A stretch of 15,375 nucleotides of DNA from an uncultured Moraxella sp. (lineage in GTDB: Bacteria > Pseudomonadota > Gammaproteobacteria > Pseudomonadales > Moraxellaceae): the NCBI GenBank assembly GCA_937975585.1, contig CALJUC010000171.1, positions 1 to 15,375 of the forward strand. The letters run 5' to 3'. The translations under genes and the position numbers were made by a program. Positions 1-6,938 of the stretch are shown piece by piece (position 1 is the stretch's first letter; the number at the start of each line of letters is the position of its first letter). The notes beneath the pieces were generated by a model. It did not search any database, was not told the origin of the DNA, and saw only the letters and a list, made by a program, of their open reading frames with translations.

Positions 1-2
1 GT

Positions 3-1175
3 ATCGATAAAGTCAACCAAAATTATTGGGAGATATTCCAAAGTCTTGCCCAAGGCGAATTAGGCTCAACCGCGATTGAAAATATCGGCAATTATTCGAC
101 CCCACAAGGCGATGCTAAATTTATCGAAGCGTTGGTTGGGTTTTTTAACCGACATTATGGTTGGGGATTGACCAAAGATAATATTGCCTTGACCAATGGC
201 TCACAAAACGCGTTCTTTTATCTGTTTAACTTATTTGGTGGACAGTTTGCCGATGGTCAGGACAAGTCGATTTTGTTACCGCTCGCGCCTGAATATGTGG
301 GCTATGCCGATGCCCATATCGAAGGTAAGCACTTTGTTGCGGTGCAGCCAGTGATTGAAGAAGTTGAGCATGAGGGCGAAACGGGATTTTTTAAATACCG
401 TGTCGACTTTGAGGCACTAGACAATTTGCCTGAGTTGACGCAAGGCAAAATTGGTGCGATTTGCTGTTCACGTCCGACCAATCCCACTGGCAATGTCTTG
501 ACTGATGATGAAATGGCGCGTCTTGATGCGTTAGCGCAGCGCTATGGTATTCCGCTGATTATCGACAATGCCTATGGGATGCCGTTTCCCAATATAATCT
601 ACACTGATACGACGTTAACGTGGCATGACAATATTATTTTGTGCTTTAGCTTGTCCAAAATCGGCCTGCCGGGTGCGCGTACAGGTATTATTGTCGCCAA
701 TCCACAAGTGGTGAAAGCGATTAGCAGCCTCAATGCGATTGTCAATCTCGCACCAACACGGTTTGGCGCGGCGATTGCGACACCACTACTCAATGATGAC
801 CGCTTAAAAACGTTGTCAGATGACTATATCCGTCCGTTTTATCAAGGCCAGGCCAAGCTTGCGGTACAGCTATTAAAGCAAGCGTTGGGCGAGTATCCGA
901 TGCGTATTCACAAGCCAGAGGGGGCGATTTTTTTATGGGTGTGGTTTGAAAACTTGCCAATTACCACGGTTGAGTTGTATCAACGTCTTAAGGAAAAAGG
1001 TACGCTAATTATCCCAAGTGAGCATTTCTTTGTCGGGGTGGATACCGATAGCTATCCGCATGCCCATGAATGTATTCGCTTAAGCATCGCCCAAGATGAT
1101 GACACGCTACGCAAGGGGATAGCCACCATTGGCGAAGTGGTAAAACAAATTTATTCACCGTCCAAAAAATCTTAG
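3..1175 (+). CDS. avtA: Valine-pyruvate aminotransferase AvtA, 5' end missing
   Basis: This is a PLP-dependent fold-type I aminotransferase that interconverts valine and pyruvate with 2-oxoisovalerate and alanine in the cytoplasm. The frame is open from base 3, so the gene begins upstream of the window; the TTG at 132 is only an internal codon. About 390 residues are present, against roughly 417 in the E. coli family member, so only a short N-terminal piece is missing. Diagnostic stretches are IALTNGSQ..FFYLFNLF, PLAPEYVGYADA, SRPTNPTGNV, IDNAYGMPFP and SLSKIGLPGARTG. The lysine of SLSK (codon 657-659) is the expected PLP Schiff-base residue, and the arginine of ARTG is also conserved. The C-terminal HKPEGAIFLWVWF and LYQRLKEKG segments match AvtA rather than general class I aminotransferases. 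No obvious terminator follows. Family assignment is confident. Confidence 0.93.
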   Translation: MDKVNQNYWEIFQSLAQGELGSTAIENIGNYSTPQGDAKFIEALVGFFNRHYGWGLTKDNIALTNGSQNAFFYLFNLFGGQFADGQDKSILLPLAPEYVGYADAHIEGKHFVAVQPVIEEVEHEGETGFFKYRVDFEALDNLPELTQGKIGAICCSRPTNPTGNVLTDDEMARLDALAQRYGIPLIIDNAYGMPFPNIIYTDTTLTWHDNIILCFSLSKIGLPGARTGIIVANPQVVKAISSLNAIVNLAPTRFGAAIATPLLNDDRLKTLSDDYIRPFYQGQAKLAVQLLKQALGEYPMRIHKPEGAIFLWVWFENLPITTVELYQRLKEKGTLIIPSEHFFVGVDTDSYPHAHECIRLSIAQDDDTLRKGIATIGEVVKQIYSPSKKS

Positions 1176-1257
1176 ATTATAAAACAATACACGTTCAAAA
1201 AGATTGTAAAAGTTTTTTTTGACTATATTATGCACAATGCAATACAAAAATTTATTT

Positions 1258-1273
1258 TTTGTAACATTACAAA
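1258..1273. promoter_or_regulatory. Operator-like inverted repeat upstream of the BLUF gene
   Basis: TTTGTAACATTACAAA consists of two perfect 7-base arms (TTTGTAA and TTACAAA) around a 2-base centre. It lies 53 bases before the BLUF start codon, in an AT-rich gap with no other gene. A weak -35-like TTGACT lies at 1219-1224, but no good -10 pairs with it. Short symmetrical repeats like this are typical binding sites for dimeric repressors. The regulator is unknown and the role is inferred. Confidence 0.4.
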
Positions 1274-1326
1274 CACATTTTTAACCAACTTATTGTGTCA
1301 AAGGCAGCATAGTTGAGTAAAACCCT

Positions 1327-1905
1327 ATGTCAGAAAATTTTTATTATCTTGTATATACCAGTAGAATCAGCACCAAAGCCAGTCTACAGGCAAGTACATT
1401 TATGGATATCTTGACAACGGCTAATCGTGTGAATGCTATCACAGGTATCTGTGGGTTTTTATTTTTTAAAAATGGTAGGTTTTTGCAATATATTGAGGGT
1501 GATGAGATGGCAATTGCCAATCTGTATCACGACCTTGAGAATGACAAACGCCATCGAGATTTAAAGACGATTGTTCGAGGTACACGCCCTAGAAAGGTAT
1601 TTAATCAATGGGCAATGCATTGTATAGACCTAGATAATGACGCTTCGGCGGTGTTTGGGGACTTGCTTGATGACTTTGCAACCTATGACTGGTCAGAGGC
1701 AGATGCATTACAGTTGGCGGGTGATATGCAGCGTTATTATGGACAAACTCACGATAATAGCACCCCTTTTGACCCAAAGCCTGTTCCGTACTGGCAAATG
1801 CTTGGTAAAGCAATTGCCAAACGTCATCACATATTTTTGTTGGTGGAAGGGGGGATTTTGTTATTGATTATTTTGAGCTACCTACTTTGGCAGATGGGTA
1901 GTTGA
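1327..1905 (+). CDS. BLUF-domain blue-light photoreceptor with C-terminal membrane segment
   Basis: This is a flavin (FAD)-binding blue-light sensor of 192 residues. The BLUF domain covers about residues 5-100. By comparison with AppA and other BLUF proteins, the photoactive residues are present: Tyr10 (LVYTS), Asn33 (NRVNAITG), Gln54 (RFLQYIEG), and Trp95 with Met97 (NQWAMHC). The IEG turn and the NDKRHRD segment are also typical. There is no GGDEF, EAL or other enzymatic output domain. The region after residue 110 is unassigned, and residues about 169-188 are a hydrophobic helix (FLLVEGGILLLIILSYLLW) ending four residues before the stop, so the protein is probably tail-anchored in the inner membrane. 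Known short BLUF proteins such as Acinetobacter BlsA signal through partner proteins; a membrane partner is inferred here. The Shine-Dalgarno site is weak. It converges with hisH across 47 bases. Confidence 0.9.
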   Translation: MSENFYYLVYTSRISTKASLQASTFMDILTTANRVNAITGICGFLFFKNGRFLQYIEGDEMAIANLYHDLENDKRHRDLKTIVRGTRPRKVFNQWAMHCIDLDNDASAVFGDLLDDFATYDWSEADALQLAGDMQRYYGQTHDNSTPFDPKPVPYWQMLGKAIAKRHHIFLLVEGGILLLIILSYLLWQMGS

Positions 1906-1952
1906 GCGCCTACACAGGTATGCTTAACTATTGCCTGCAAAACTATCCCTCC

Positions 1953-2588
1953 TTAAATTTGCCATGTCACAAAATTCTTTAGCACTTGTAAGCCTGCGGT
2001 ATGGCTTTTTTCTGGATGGAATTGGGTGGCGAATAGATTATCTTGAATCACGCTTGCGCAAAATTTCACACCATAATCACATGTCGCTGCGACAATATTG
2101 GTATCGCTTGGCTCACAGTAATAACTGTGGACAAAGTAAAAGTGGGTATTATCTTCGATACCTTGCCATAACGGGTGTGCCAAATCCATGCCTGAGATGG
2201 TATTCCAACCCATGTGCGGGATTTTAATCGGCTGACTGTCATTATCGACCCAACTGTCTTGAAAGCGCTTTACGGTACCGCCCAATACACCTAGACAGTC
2301 CACACCGCCATTTTCTTCAGAGTGTTGAAATAAGGCCTGCATACCGACACAAATCGCCATCACGGGCTTATTAAATACCGCGTCTTTGACCGCATCACTG
2401 ATACCGGTAGATTGCATCTCCGCCATGCAGTCACGCATCGCACCGACCCCAGGAAATAGGATTTTATCTGCAGCCTTGATGACGTTTGGGTCGCGTGTAA
2501 TCGACACGTCAGCACCCACGCTTGCCAAGGCCTTGCCCGCTGAATGCAAGTTGCCCATACCATAATCCAGTAACGCTACTTTAGTCAT
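1953..2588 (-). CDS. hisH: Imidazole glycerol phosphate synthase, glutamine amidotransferase subunit HisH
   Basis: This is the class I glutaminase subunit of IGP synthase. It releases ammonia from glutamine, which HisF uses to make imidazole glycerol phosphate and AICAR in histidine biosynthesis. The 211-residue length is normal. The catalytic triad is visible as Cys80 (AICVGMQ), His191 and Glu193 (QFHPEKS). The oxyanion strand is FPGVGAM (45-51), and the N-terminal LLDYGMGNLHS is characteristic of HisH. The nucleophile elbow is AICVGMQ where many homologues read GICLGMQ, a conservative change. The ATG has an AGGG Shine-Dalgarno about 9 bases upstream. No other his gene is in the window: hisH stands alone, convergent with the BLUF gene and divergent from cbpA, so its HisF partner must be encoded elsewhere. 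Confidence 0.96.
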   Translation of the reverse strand: MTKVALLDYGMGNLHSAGKALASVGADVSITRDPNVIKAADKILFPGVGAMRDCMAEMQSTGISDAVKDAVFNKPVMAICVGMQALFQHSEENGGVDCLGVLGGTVKRFQDSWVDNDSQPIKIPHMGWNTISGMDLAHPLWQGIEDNTHFYFVHSYYCEPSDTNIVAATCDYGVKFCASVIQDNLFATQFHPEKSHTAGLQVLKNFVTWQI

Positions 2589-2663
2589 GCTATATACCCT
2601 ATTCTTTGGTCATTTCTATCAAATAACTCATACACAAATCCGCCCTATTTGGTCAGAGTTATT

Positions 2664-2692
2664 TTGAAAATACAGTGTAAAACCCTTATATT
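2664..2692 (+). promoter_or_regulatory. Probable cbpA promoter, sigma-70 type with overlapping sigma-32-like elements
   Basis: TTGAAA (2664-2669) and TATATT (2687-2692) are separated by exactly 17 bases, each one mismatch from the sigma-70 consensus. The same DNA also resembles a heat-shock promoter: TTGAAA, a 12-base spacer, then ACCCTTAT at 2682-2689, with two mismatches to CCCCATNT. Transcription would start near 2699, giving a leader of about 30 bases that contains the Shine-Dalgarno AAGGA (2716-2720). Confidence 0.6.
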
Positions 2693-2729
2693 AACGGTTA
2701 ATTCGATTAATTTACAAGGATAACTATTA

Positions 2730-3740
2730 ATGGCAGAAAAAAACTATTATGACATTTTGGGCGTCGATAAAAAAGCCAGTGAAAGTGATATCAAGAAAGC
2801 CTATCGTAAACTGGTTCGCCAATATCACCCCGATGTGAGCGATGACCCTAATGCAGACGCCAAAATGGGCGAAATTAATAACGCCTATGAAACGCTAAAA
2901 GATGCCGAAAAACGTGCGCAGTATGATGTGATGCTAGATAATCCATTTATGGGGCAAGGTGGGTTTAATGGCTATGGTGGTGCGGGCGGTGCCAATATGC
3001 GCCAAGAAGACTTGGATGAAATCTTACGCCAGTTTGGCGGTGGCGGGCGTGGCGGCTTTAATCGTGGTGGTGCAGGATTTCGCTTCGATGATATTTTCTC
3101 TGCGTTCGGTGGTGGCGGTGGCTTTGGTGATGCGAGTATGGGTGGCGGTATGGGCGGTAATCGCTCAACCAAGGGCGAAGACCAACACGCTGAATTATCA
3201 GTGGATTTAAATGCCAGCTATGAGGGTGAAACCCGTAAAATAACTTTAAGCTTACCAGTACGCACCGCCACCGGCATGGACTACCAAAACAAAACCATTG
3301 AAGTCAAAATTCCAAAAGGCATTGCCGAAGGTCAACAGATTCGTTTGGCCAAGCAGGGTAACCCAAGTCCCTACGGTGGCGAAAATGGTGACTTATACCT
3401 AAAAATTAAGTTTAACCACCCGGATAATATCCGTGTCGAGGGTAAAGATATTTTCCAAACCGTGGATATTGCCCCGTGGGAAGCGGTGTTAAACGGAAAA
3501 ATCACCGTCAACACCCCAGCGGGTAAAGTGAATGTCAATGTACCAAAGAACAGCCGTACCGGCACAAATTTGCGCCTTAAAGGCAAAGGTATTCCCGCTG
3601 CGAAAGAACCTGGTGATTTGTACTTGACCATTAATATCGTCTTGCCGCCATTGTCGACGAATGAAAAGACCAATGAAGAGCAATTACAAGCTTGGCAGTT
3701 CCTAAAAGATGCCTTTAATGACTTTACCCCAAATCGCTAA
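2730..3740 (+). CDS. cbpA: Curved DNA-binding J-domain co-chaperone CbpA (class II DnaJ homologue)
   Basis: This DnaJ-family co-chaperone stimulates DnaK and, in E. coli, also binds curved DNA as a nucleoid protein. The 336 residues contain a J domain (about 4-70) with the essential HPD at 33-35. A glycine- and phenylalanine-rich linker follows (about 75-150, including GGGGFGDASMGGGMGGN). The C-terminal two-lobed substrate-binding region (about 150-330) has the typical motifs VKIPKGIAEGQQIRL, GDLYLKIKF and LKGKGIPA. There is no CXXCXGXG zinc-finger cluster, which excludes DnaJ itself. The neighbouring cbpM-like gene supports CbpA over other class II J proteins. Shine-Dalgarno AAGGA is 9 bases before the ATG. 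The linker is Gly-richer than E. coli CbpA as I recall it. It is co-directional with cbpM, with a 59-base gap. Confidence 0.93.
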   Translation: MAEKNYYDILGVDKKASESDIKKAYRKLVRQYHPDVSDDPNADAKMGEINNAYETLKDAEKRAQYDVMLDNPFMGQGGFNGYGGAGGANMRQEDLDEILRQFGGGGRGGFNRGGAGFRFDDIFSAFGGGGGFGDASMGGGMGGNRSTKGEDQHAELSVDLNASYEGETRKITLSLPVRTATGMDYQNKTIEVKIPKGIAEGQQIRLAKQGNPSPYGGENGDLYLKIKFNHPDNIRVEGKDIFQTVDIAPWEAVLNGKITVNTPAGKVNVNVPKNSRTGTNLRLKGKGIPAAKEPGDLYLTINIVLPPLSTNEKTNEEQLQAWQFLKDAFNDFTPNR

Positions 3741-3799
3741 TAACCACACGTATAACATAAGATTGATAATAACTAAAAAGATAACGCTAAGGAGTTGAG

Positions 3800-4120
3800 A
3801 TGACTCAAAAAGATGAAATGTTACGCTTAACGCTTGATGAATTGGTAAACGCCTCAACCGTTGATAAAAGCTGGGTAATCGCATTGCTTGATGAAGATGT
3901 GATTCACCCAGAGCAGGGGATGGGCACGGATAACGTGTACTTTAACAGTGTCCAACTGACGCGCGTGCGCTGTGCCTCTCGCCTGCGTCGTGACTTTGAT
4001 GCCAGTCCGCAAGCGATTGCGCTAATTTTAGACTTGCTAGAAGAGCTGCGTCCACTGCGCCAGTTACAACGTCAGGTACGCGTGATTCAGCGCATCGAAG
4101 ACATTGACTCAGAGTATTAA
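3800..4120 (+). CDS. cbpM: Chaperone modulator CbpM
   Basis: This is a small MerR-HTH-like protein of 106 residues. In E. coli, CbpM binds the J domain of CbpA and inhibits both its co-chaperone and DNA-binding activities. The N-terminal half (LTLDELVNASTVDKSWVIALLDEDVIHPE) has the form of a degenerate MerR-type helix-turn-helix. The middle VQLTRVRCASRLRRDFDAS and the C-terminal coiled-coil-like helix (ALILDLLEELRPLRQLQRQVRV) match the CbpM family. A strong Shine-Dalgarno, AAGGAG at 3789-3794, lies 5 bases before the ATG. It is 59 bases downstream of cbpA and probably co-transcribed with it, ending at the hairpin at 4153-4187. Sequence similarity within this family is modest, so the gene pair is an important part of the evidence. 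Confidence 0.88.
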   Translation: MTQKDEMLRLTLDELVNASTVDKSWVIALLDEDVIHPEQGMGTDNVYFNSVQLTRVRCASRLRRDFDASPQAIALILDLLEELRPLRQLQRQVRVIQRIEDIDSEY

Positions 4121-4152
4121 CCCAACCATTAATAATGACTAGCAATAATGAC

Positions 4153-4187
4153 AAAAGGCTGACCCATTGCGTCAGCCTTTTATTTTT
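4153..4187. terminator. Rho-independent terminator between cbpM and the DUF305 gene
   Basis: A perfect 11-base stem, AAAAGGCTGAC / GTCAGCCTTTT, encloses a 7-base loop (4164-4170) and is followed by TTTTATTTTT on the + strand. The stem's own A-run gives a T-run on the other strand. It can therefore end cbpAM transcripts from the left and transcripts of the convergent DUF305 gene from the right. Confidence 0.9.
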
Positions 4188-4253
4188 GGGGTAATTTTTA
4201 CCATTCAACGGCGTTAGAGTTTATGGCGCTACTGTTTTAGTTACTATTTATAG

Positions 4254-5105
4254 TTATTGTTTATTGTGTTCCGCGAGCCAATACTGAATGAGCTGAATTT
4301 CATCTTGTTGGGTTTCGATAATATTATCCGCCAGCTGGCGCATTTTCTCATCGTTACCGTACTTGATTTCGACTTGTGCCAATGCCAACGCGCCTTTGTG
4401 GTGCGGCAACATACTTTGCGCAAAGGCAATGTCCGGGTCGCTATTCATCACGCCTGCCATCATCTGTTCATGCATGTCATTCATGCCGTTGTTAAATTCT
4501 TGCTGCATGATTTTGGTCTTGGCATTGAACTGGGTGCTATCAGGGTGCGTCGAAAGCCAATGACGAATCAGTTGGATTTCGTTTTGTTGTGCGGTGATAA
4601 GGTCTTCAGCAAGCTTGCGTAATTGGGAATTTTTGCCATGCTCAAGCTGAATTTTTGCCATGTTAATCGCCGCTTGGTGATGCACCGCCATACCTTGGGC
4701 AAATAACACATCCGGATTGATCGCATGCATGGCTGAGTTCAAATCTTGATGCATGATTTGGATAATTGCCATATAGGCGTATTGAAAATCGACCAAATTG
4801 GCGCTATTGGTGATAATACTGGCCGTCTGTGAGGCAGTTGGAAGTGGCGGTGAATTGGCAATAAAACTGCTATCATCAATGACAATCGTAGCAGACTGAC
4901 TCTTGGGATTGGCTTGGCTAGGCTTTGCAGTCGTATCGCTTGGCAGACTCATACTGGAGGGTGCAGTGGGATTGATAGCGACTGTCGAGCTGTTACGGTC
5001 ACAACCGTTCAAGCTTAAGGCGCAAATAGCTGCTAAGCCAAGACCTTTTATCTTGTTGTCTATCATCAAACTTGTTGCCAAGACGCCAACCCTAGATGCT
5101 ATCAT
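4254..5105 (-). CDS. Lipoprotein with two tandem DUF305 domains
   Basis: This is an exported protein of 283 residues, function unproven; DUF305 proteins are ferritin-like helical proteins often linked to copper or other metals. Two DUF305 repeats are visible. Repeat 1 (about 112-187) has MHQDLNSAM, then FAQGMAVHHQAAINMA (His142-143). Repeat 2 (about 200-283) has MNDMHEQMM, then FAQSMLPHHKGALALA (His235-236). Each ends in an LA..I..QQ.EIQLI.(H/Y)WL helix. The Met/His pattern could bind metal. A lipobox-like LSLNGC places Cys35 as the lipidated residue, followed by a Ser/Thr/Pro-rich linker (36-105). Asp at +2 would favour inner-membrane retention by the E. coli Lol rule. The start is uncertain: I chose ATG 5105 (GAG 7 bases upstream), but ATG 5066 gives a more usual 21-residue lipoprotein signal, and the frame extends to a TTG at 5117. 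Confidence 0.85.
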   Translation of the reverse strand: MIASRVGVLATSLMIDNKIKGLGLAAICALSLNGCDRNSSTVAINPTAPSSMSLPSDTTAKPSQANPKSQSATIVIDDSSFIANSPPLPTASQTASIITNSANLVDFQYAYMAIIQIMHQDLNSAMHAINPDVLFAQGMAVHHQAAINMAKIQLEHGKNSQLRKLAEDLITAQQNEIQLIRHWLSTHPDSTQFNAKTKIMQQEFNNGMNDMHEQMMAGVMNSDPDIAFAQSMLPHHKGALALAQVEIKYGNDEKMRQLADNIIETQQDEIQLIQYWLAEHNKQ

Positions 5106-5137
5106 CAATTGTCTCAAAGTGTTGCTTACCTAACTGA

Positions 5138-5143
5138 AGTATA
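5138..5143 (-). promoter_or_regulatory. Candidate -10 element of the DUF305 gene
   Basis: On the minus strand this reads TATACT, one mismatch from consensus. Transcription would begin near 5131, between the upstream glycosylase gene and ATG 5105, leaving out the TTG extension as a useful start only if the leader is very short. The -35 region is poor (GTTAAA at 17 bases), so this is a tentative call. Confidence 0.35.
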
Positions 5144-5177
5144 GTGAACGCTCATACCCTTTAACAGCGTGATTATG

Positions 5178-5205
5178 TTAGCAAAAATTACGGCAAAATT
5201 GCTAA
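5178..5205. repeat. Inverted repeat after the glycosylase gene, possible weak terminator
   Basis: TTAGCAA (5178-5184) and TTGCTAA (5199-5205) are perfect 7-base arms around a 14-base loop. They lie 11 bases beyond the stop codon of the glycosylase gene at the end of the lptF-lptG run. The stem is AT-rich and lacks a following T-tract, so it could be a poor terminator or an operator for the DUF305 gene. Confidence 0.35.
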
Positions 5206-5215
5206 TACAATTTAA

Positions 5216-5836
5216 TTAATCAATAAGTCCGGCTAAACGGAAAAATCTTGCATACGCTTCGGCTTTATTGGCCAAGCTCATGGGGTAGGCGCGCGATGAC
5301 GACGGTAGACGATAAATCTGTAACTCACGGTCAAATACCTGGACGCTTACTGACTGATTGGTCTTAGGTAGTTTGAGTAATGGGGCAGTGGGTGACTGCT
5401 TGGTAAGTTCAGCATTGACTAGACCGATTAAGACTTCAGTGGCTTTACCGCCCGTCGTAAATAGCCAGTTAACATGTGGCACTTGCGGCAAAATCGTTGC
5501 CAAATCCACGCTACTCACAACCGTTAAATGCTCATCAGAGGCATTGCCTTTTTCACGAATCACTTCAGTGACGGTCGGGCACTCGCCAATCCCTTTTGAT
5601 AACAAAAAGTCTTTGATTTTATGATGGTCAAAGCGTTTTTCATCACCCATGCGAAAATAATCCGCATCATCAAAAAACACCAAGCCAAAAATCCGCCACA
5701 TATCGTTATAAAAATTGGGATAGTGAAACGGCATACACCACTTATCTTCGGTGGGCGGCATGGTACCCATCATTAACACCGTGGCTTGTGGTGGTAAGAT
5801 GGGTGGAAAAGGGTGGGACTCTATCGGTTGTTGCAT
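5216..5836 (-). CDS. Uracil-DNA glycosylase superfamily protein
   Basis: This is a probable DNA base-excision enzyme of 206 residues. The N-terminal SHPFPPILPP and the following VLMMGTMPP (20-28) match the first motif of the UDG superfamily, close to the hypoxanthine/uracil-acting family that has the form LxLGTxPS. MPFHYPNFYNDMWRIFG (35-51) occupies the position of the substrate-pocket segment of that family. LPSSSRAYP (177-185) corresponds to the second active-site loop (LPSTSP type). I do not see the Asp/His pair of classic Ung, so the substrate (uracil, hypoxanthine or xanthine) cannot be stated. It lies 46 bases after lptG on the same strand and is probably the last gene of the lptF-lptG transcript. 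No clear Shine-Dalgarno precedes the ATG. Confidence 0.8.
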   Translation of the reverse strand: MQQPIESHPFPPILPPQATVLMMGTMPPTEDKWCMPFHYPNFYNDMWRIFGLVFFDDADYFRMGDEKRFDHHKIKDFLLSKGIGECPTVTEVIREKGNASDEHLTVVSSVDLATILPQVPHVNWLFTTGGKATEVLIGLVNAELTKQSPTAPLLKLPKTNQSVSVQVFDRELQIYRLPSSSRAYPMSLANKAEAYARFFRLAGLID

Positions 5837-5882
5837 AATATAAGAGACGACTTCAACAAGTAGACTATGAGCTCAGTCATGG

Positions 5883-6938
5883 TTAATTCTTAGTTTTTAA
5901 TAAGTAAATACCCAGCGCGGCACTGATGATAATCGGTAAGGCCACCATTAAGAACGGTGAAAAACCCGTACTTAAGCTGACAAAGCCGACCAAGTCTTGG
6001 ATATAGCTAAATACCAAGCCAAATAACAACGCAATGACGATACGAAAGCCCAAGCTTTGGCTACGCAATGAGCCAAACACAAAAGAACATGCCACGACCA
6101 CTAAGGATAATATCGCAAACGGTGACAAGACTTTTTTCCAAAACGCCACTTCATGCTCTAGCGAGCGGCGGCTTTCACTGGCTAAAAATTGACGATGCTG
6201 CCATAAGTCAGTGACTGACATATCTTCTGGACGCCGTGTTAACAAATAAATCGAACTTGGCTCAATGGGTAATCTAACGGTTTGTTGGGCGATATGCTGC
6301 TGACGCGCAGTACCGTTGGCATTGATAGTAACAGTAGATATATTGTCTAGCTGCCATTGATTACCGCTTTGGTAACGACCAGTCGCTGCTTTGCTGACGC
6401 TTTGCACTCGTCCATCGTCCGTCATTTGCCATACTTGAACGTTTTTTAACGCGCCGGTGGCATCCGCGTAGTCAATCGAAACAATACGATTGTCTTGTTT
6501 GTCCCAGTAGCCATTGACTGAGCTGGTTAATAACGGGTTGGTTTGTTTGACTTGGCGGGCAAGCTGATTGGTGGTGGGTAACACAAATTGGCTTAGCGCT
6601 ATCCCCAACACCACAAATAACAAGGCAGGTTGCACCACCCAACTGACGATTTTAAAGCGGCTTAAACCTGCGGCCTGCATGACCACCAACTCGCTGTTAT
6701 TTGCCAGTAAACCTAAGCCAATGACTGCTCCCAATAGCGCACCGATTGGCATATAACTTTGTAATGATTCGGGTGCAGCCAAGGCGATGTAATGTAGCGC
6801 ATCTAAAAATGTATAAGTCTGCGACAGCTCTTCAAGTTCAGCCAGATAATCAAAGACCATTTTTAATAGCCATAACGCTATTACAGCGGCCAAAATTGCA
6901 AAAAAGGCATTTTTTTTGACATAGCGGGCAAGTATCAT
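5883..6938 (-). CDS. lptG: LPS export ABC transporter permease LptG
   Basis: This is an inner-membrane subunit of the LptB2FG complex, which extracts lipopolysaccharide from the inner membrane and pushes it along LptC-LptA to LptD/E. The 351 residues follow the family plan: three N-terminal membrane helices (near residues 12-30, 57-80 and 97-120), a periplasmic beta-jellyroll domain (about 130-260), and three C-terminal helices (near 270-345). Family features are the N-terminal ILARYVKKN, SYMPIGALLGAVIGLG, NSELVVMQAAGLS (the cytoplasmic coupling region that contacts LptB), and the VSLSTGFSPFLMVALPI end. The ATG overlaps the lptF stop by 4 bases (ATGA), indicating translational coupling. lptA, lptB and lptC are not in this window. 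Confidence 0.95.
   Translation of the reverse strand: MILARYVKKNAFFAILAAVIALWLLKMVFDYLAELEELSQTYTFLDALHYIALAAPESLQSYMPIGALLGAVIGLGLLANNSELVVMQAAGLSRFKIVSWVVQPALLFVVLGIALSQFVLPTTNQLARQVKQTNPLLTSSVNGYWDKQDNRIVSIDYADATGALKNVQVWQMTDDGRVQSVSKAATGRYQSGNQWQLDNISTVTINANGTARQQHIAQQTVRLPIEPSSIYLLTRRPEDMSVTDLWQHRQFLASESRRSLEHEVAFWKKVLSPFAILSLVVVACSFVFGSLRSQSLGFRIVIALLFGLVFSYIQDLVGFVSLSTGFSPFLMVALPIIISAALGIYLLKTKN

Noticed and set aside
1906..1952. A weak CAGG...CCTG inverted pair between the BLUF gene and hisH
   Set aside because: Only four bases pair, and there is no T-tract, so it does not support a terminator.
1931..2227. A 98-codon plus-strand frame opposite hisH
   Set aside because: It lies antisense within a well-supported hisH and has no protein-like features.
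2959..3210. Alternative-frame frames over the Gly-rich linker of cbpA, on both strands
   Set aside because: They arise from the repetitive GGT/GGC codons of the linker; the cbpA frame is clearly the coding one.
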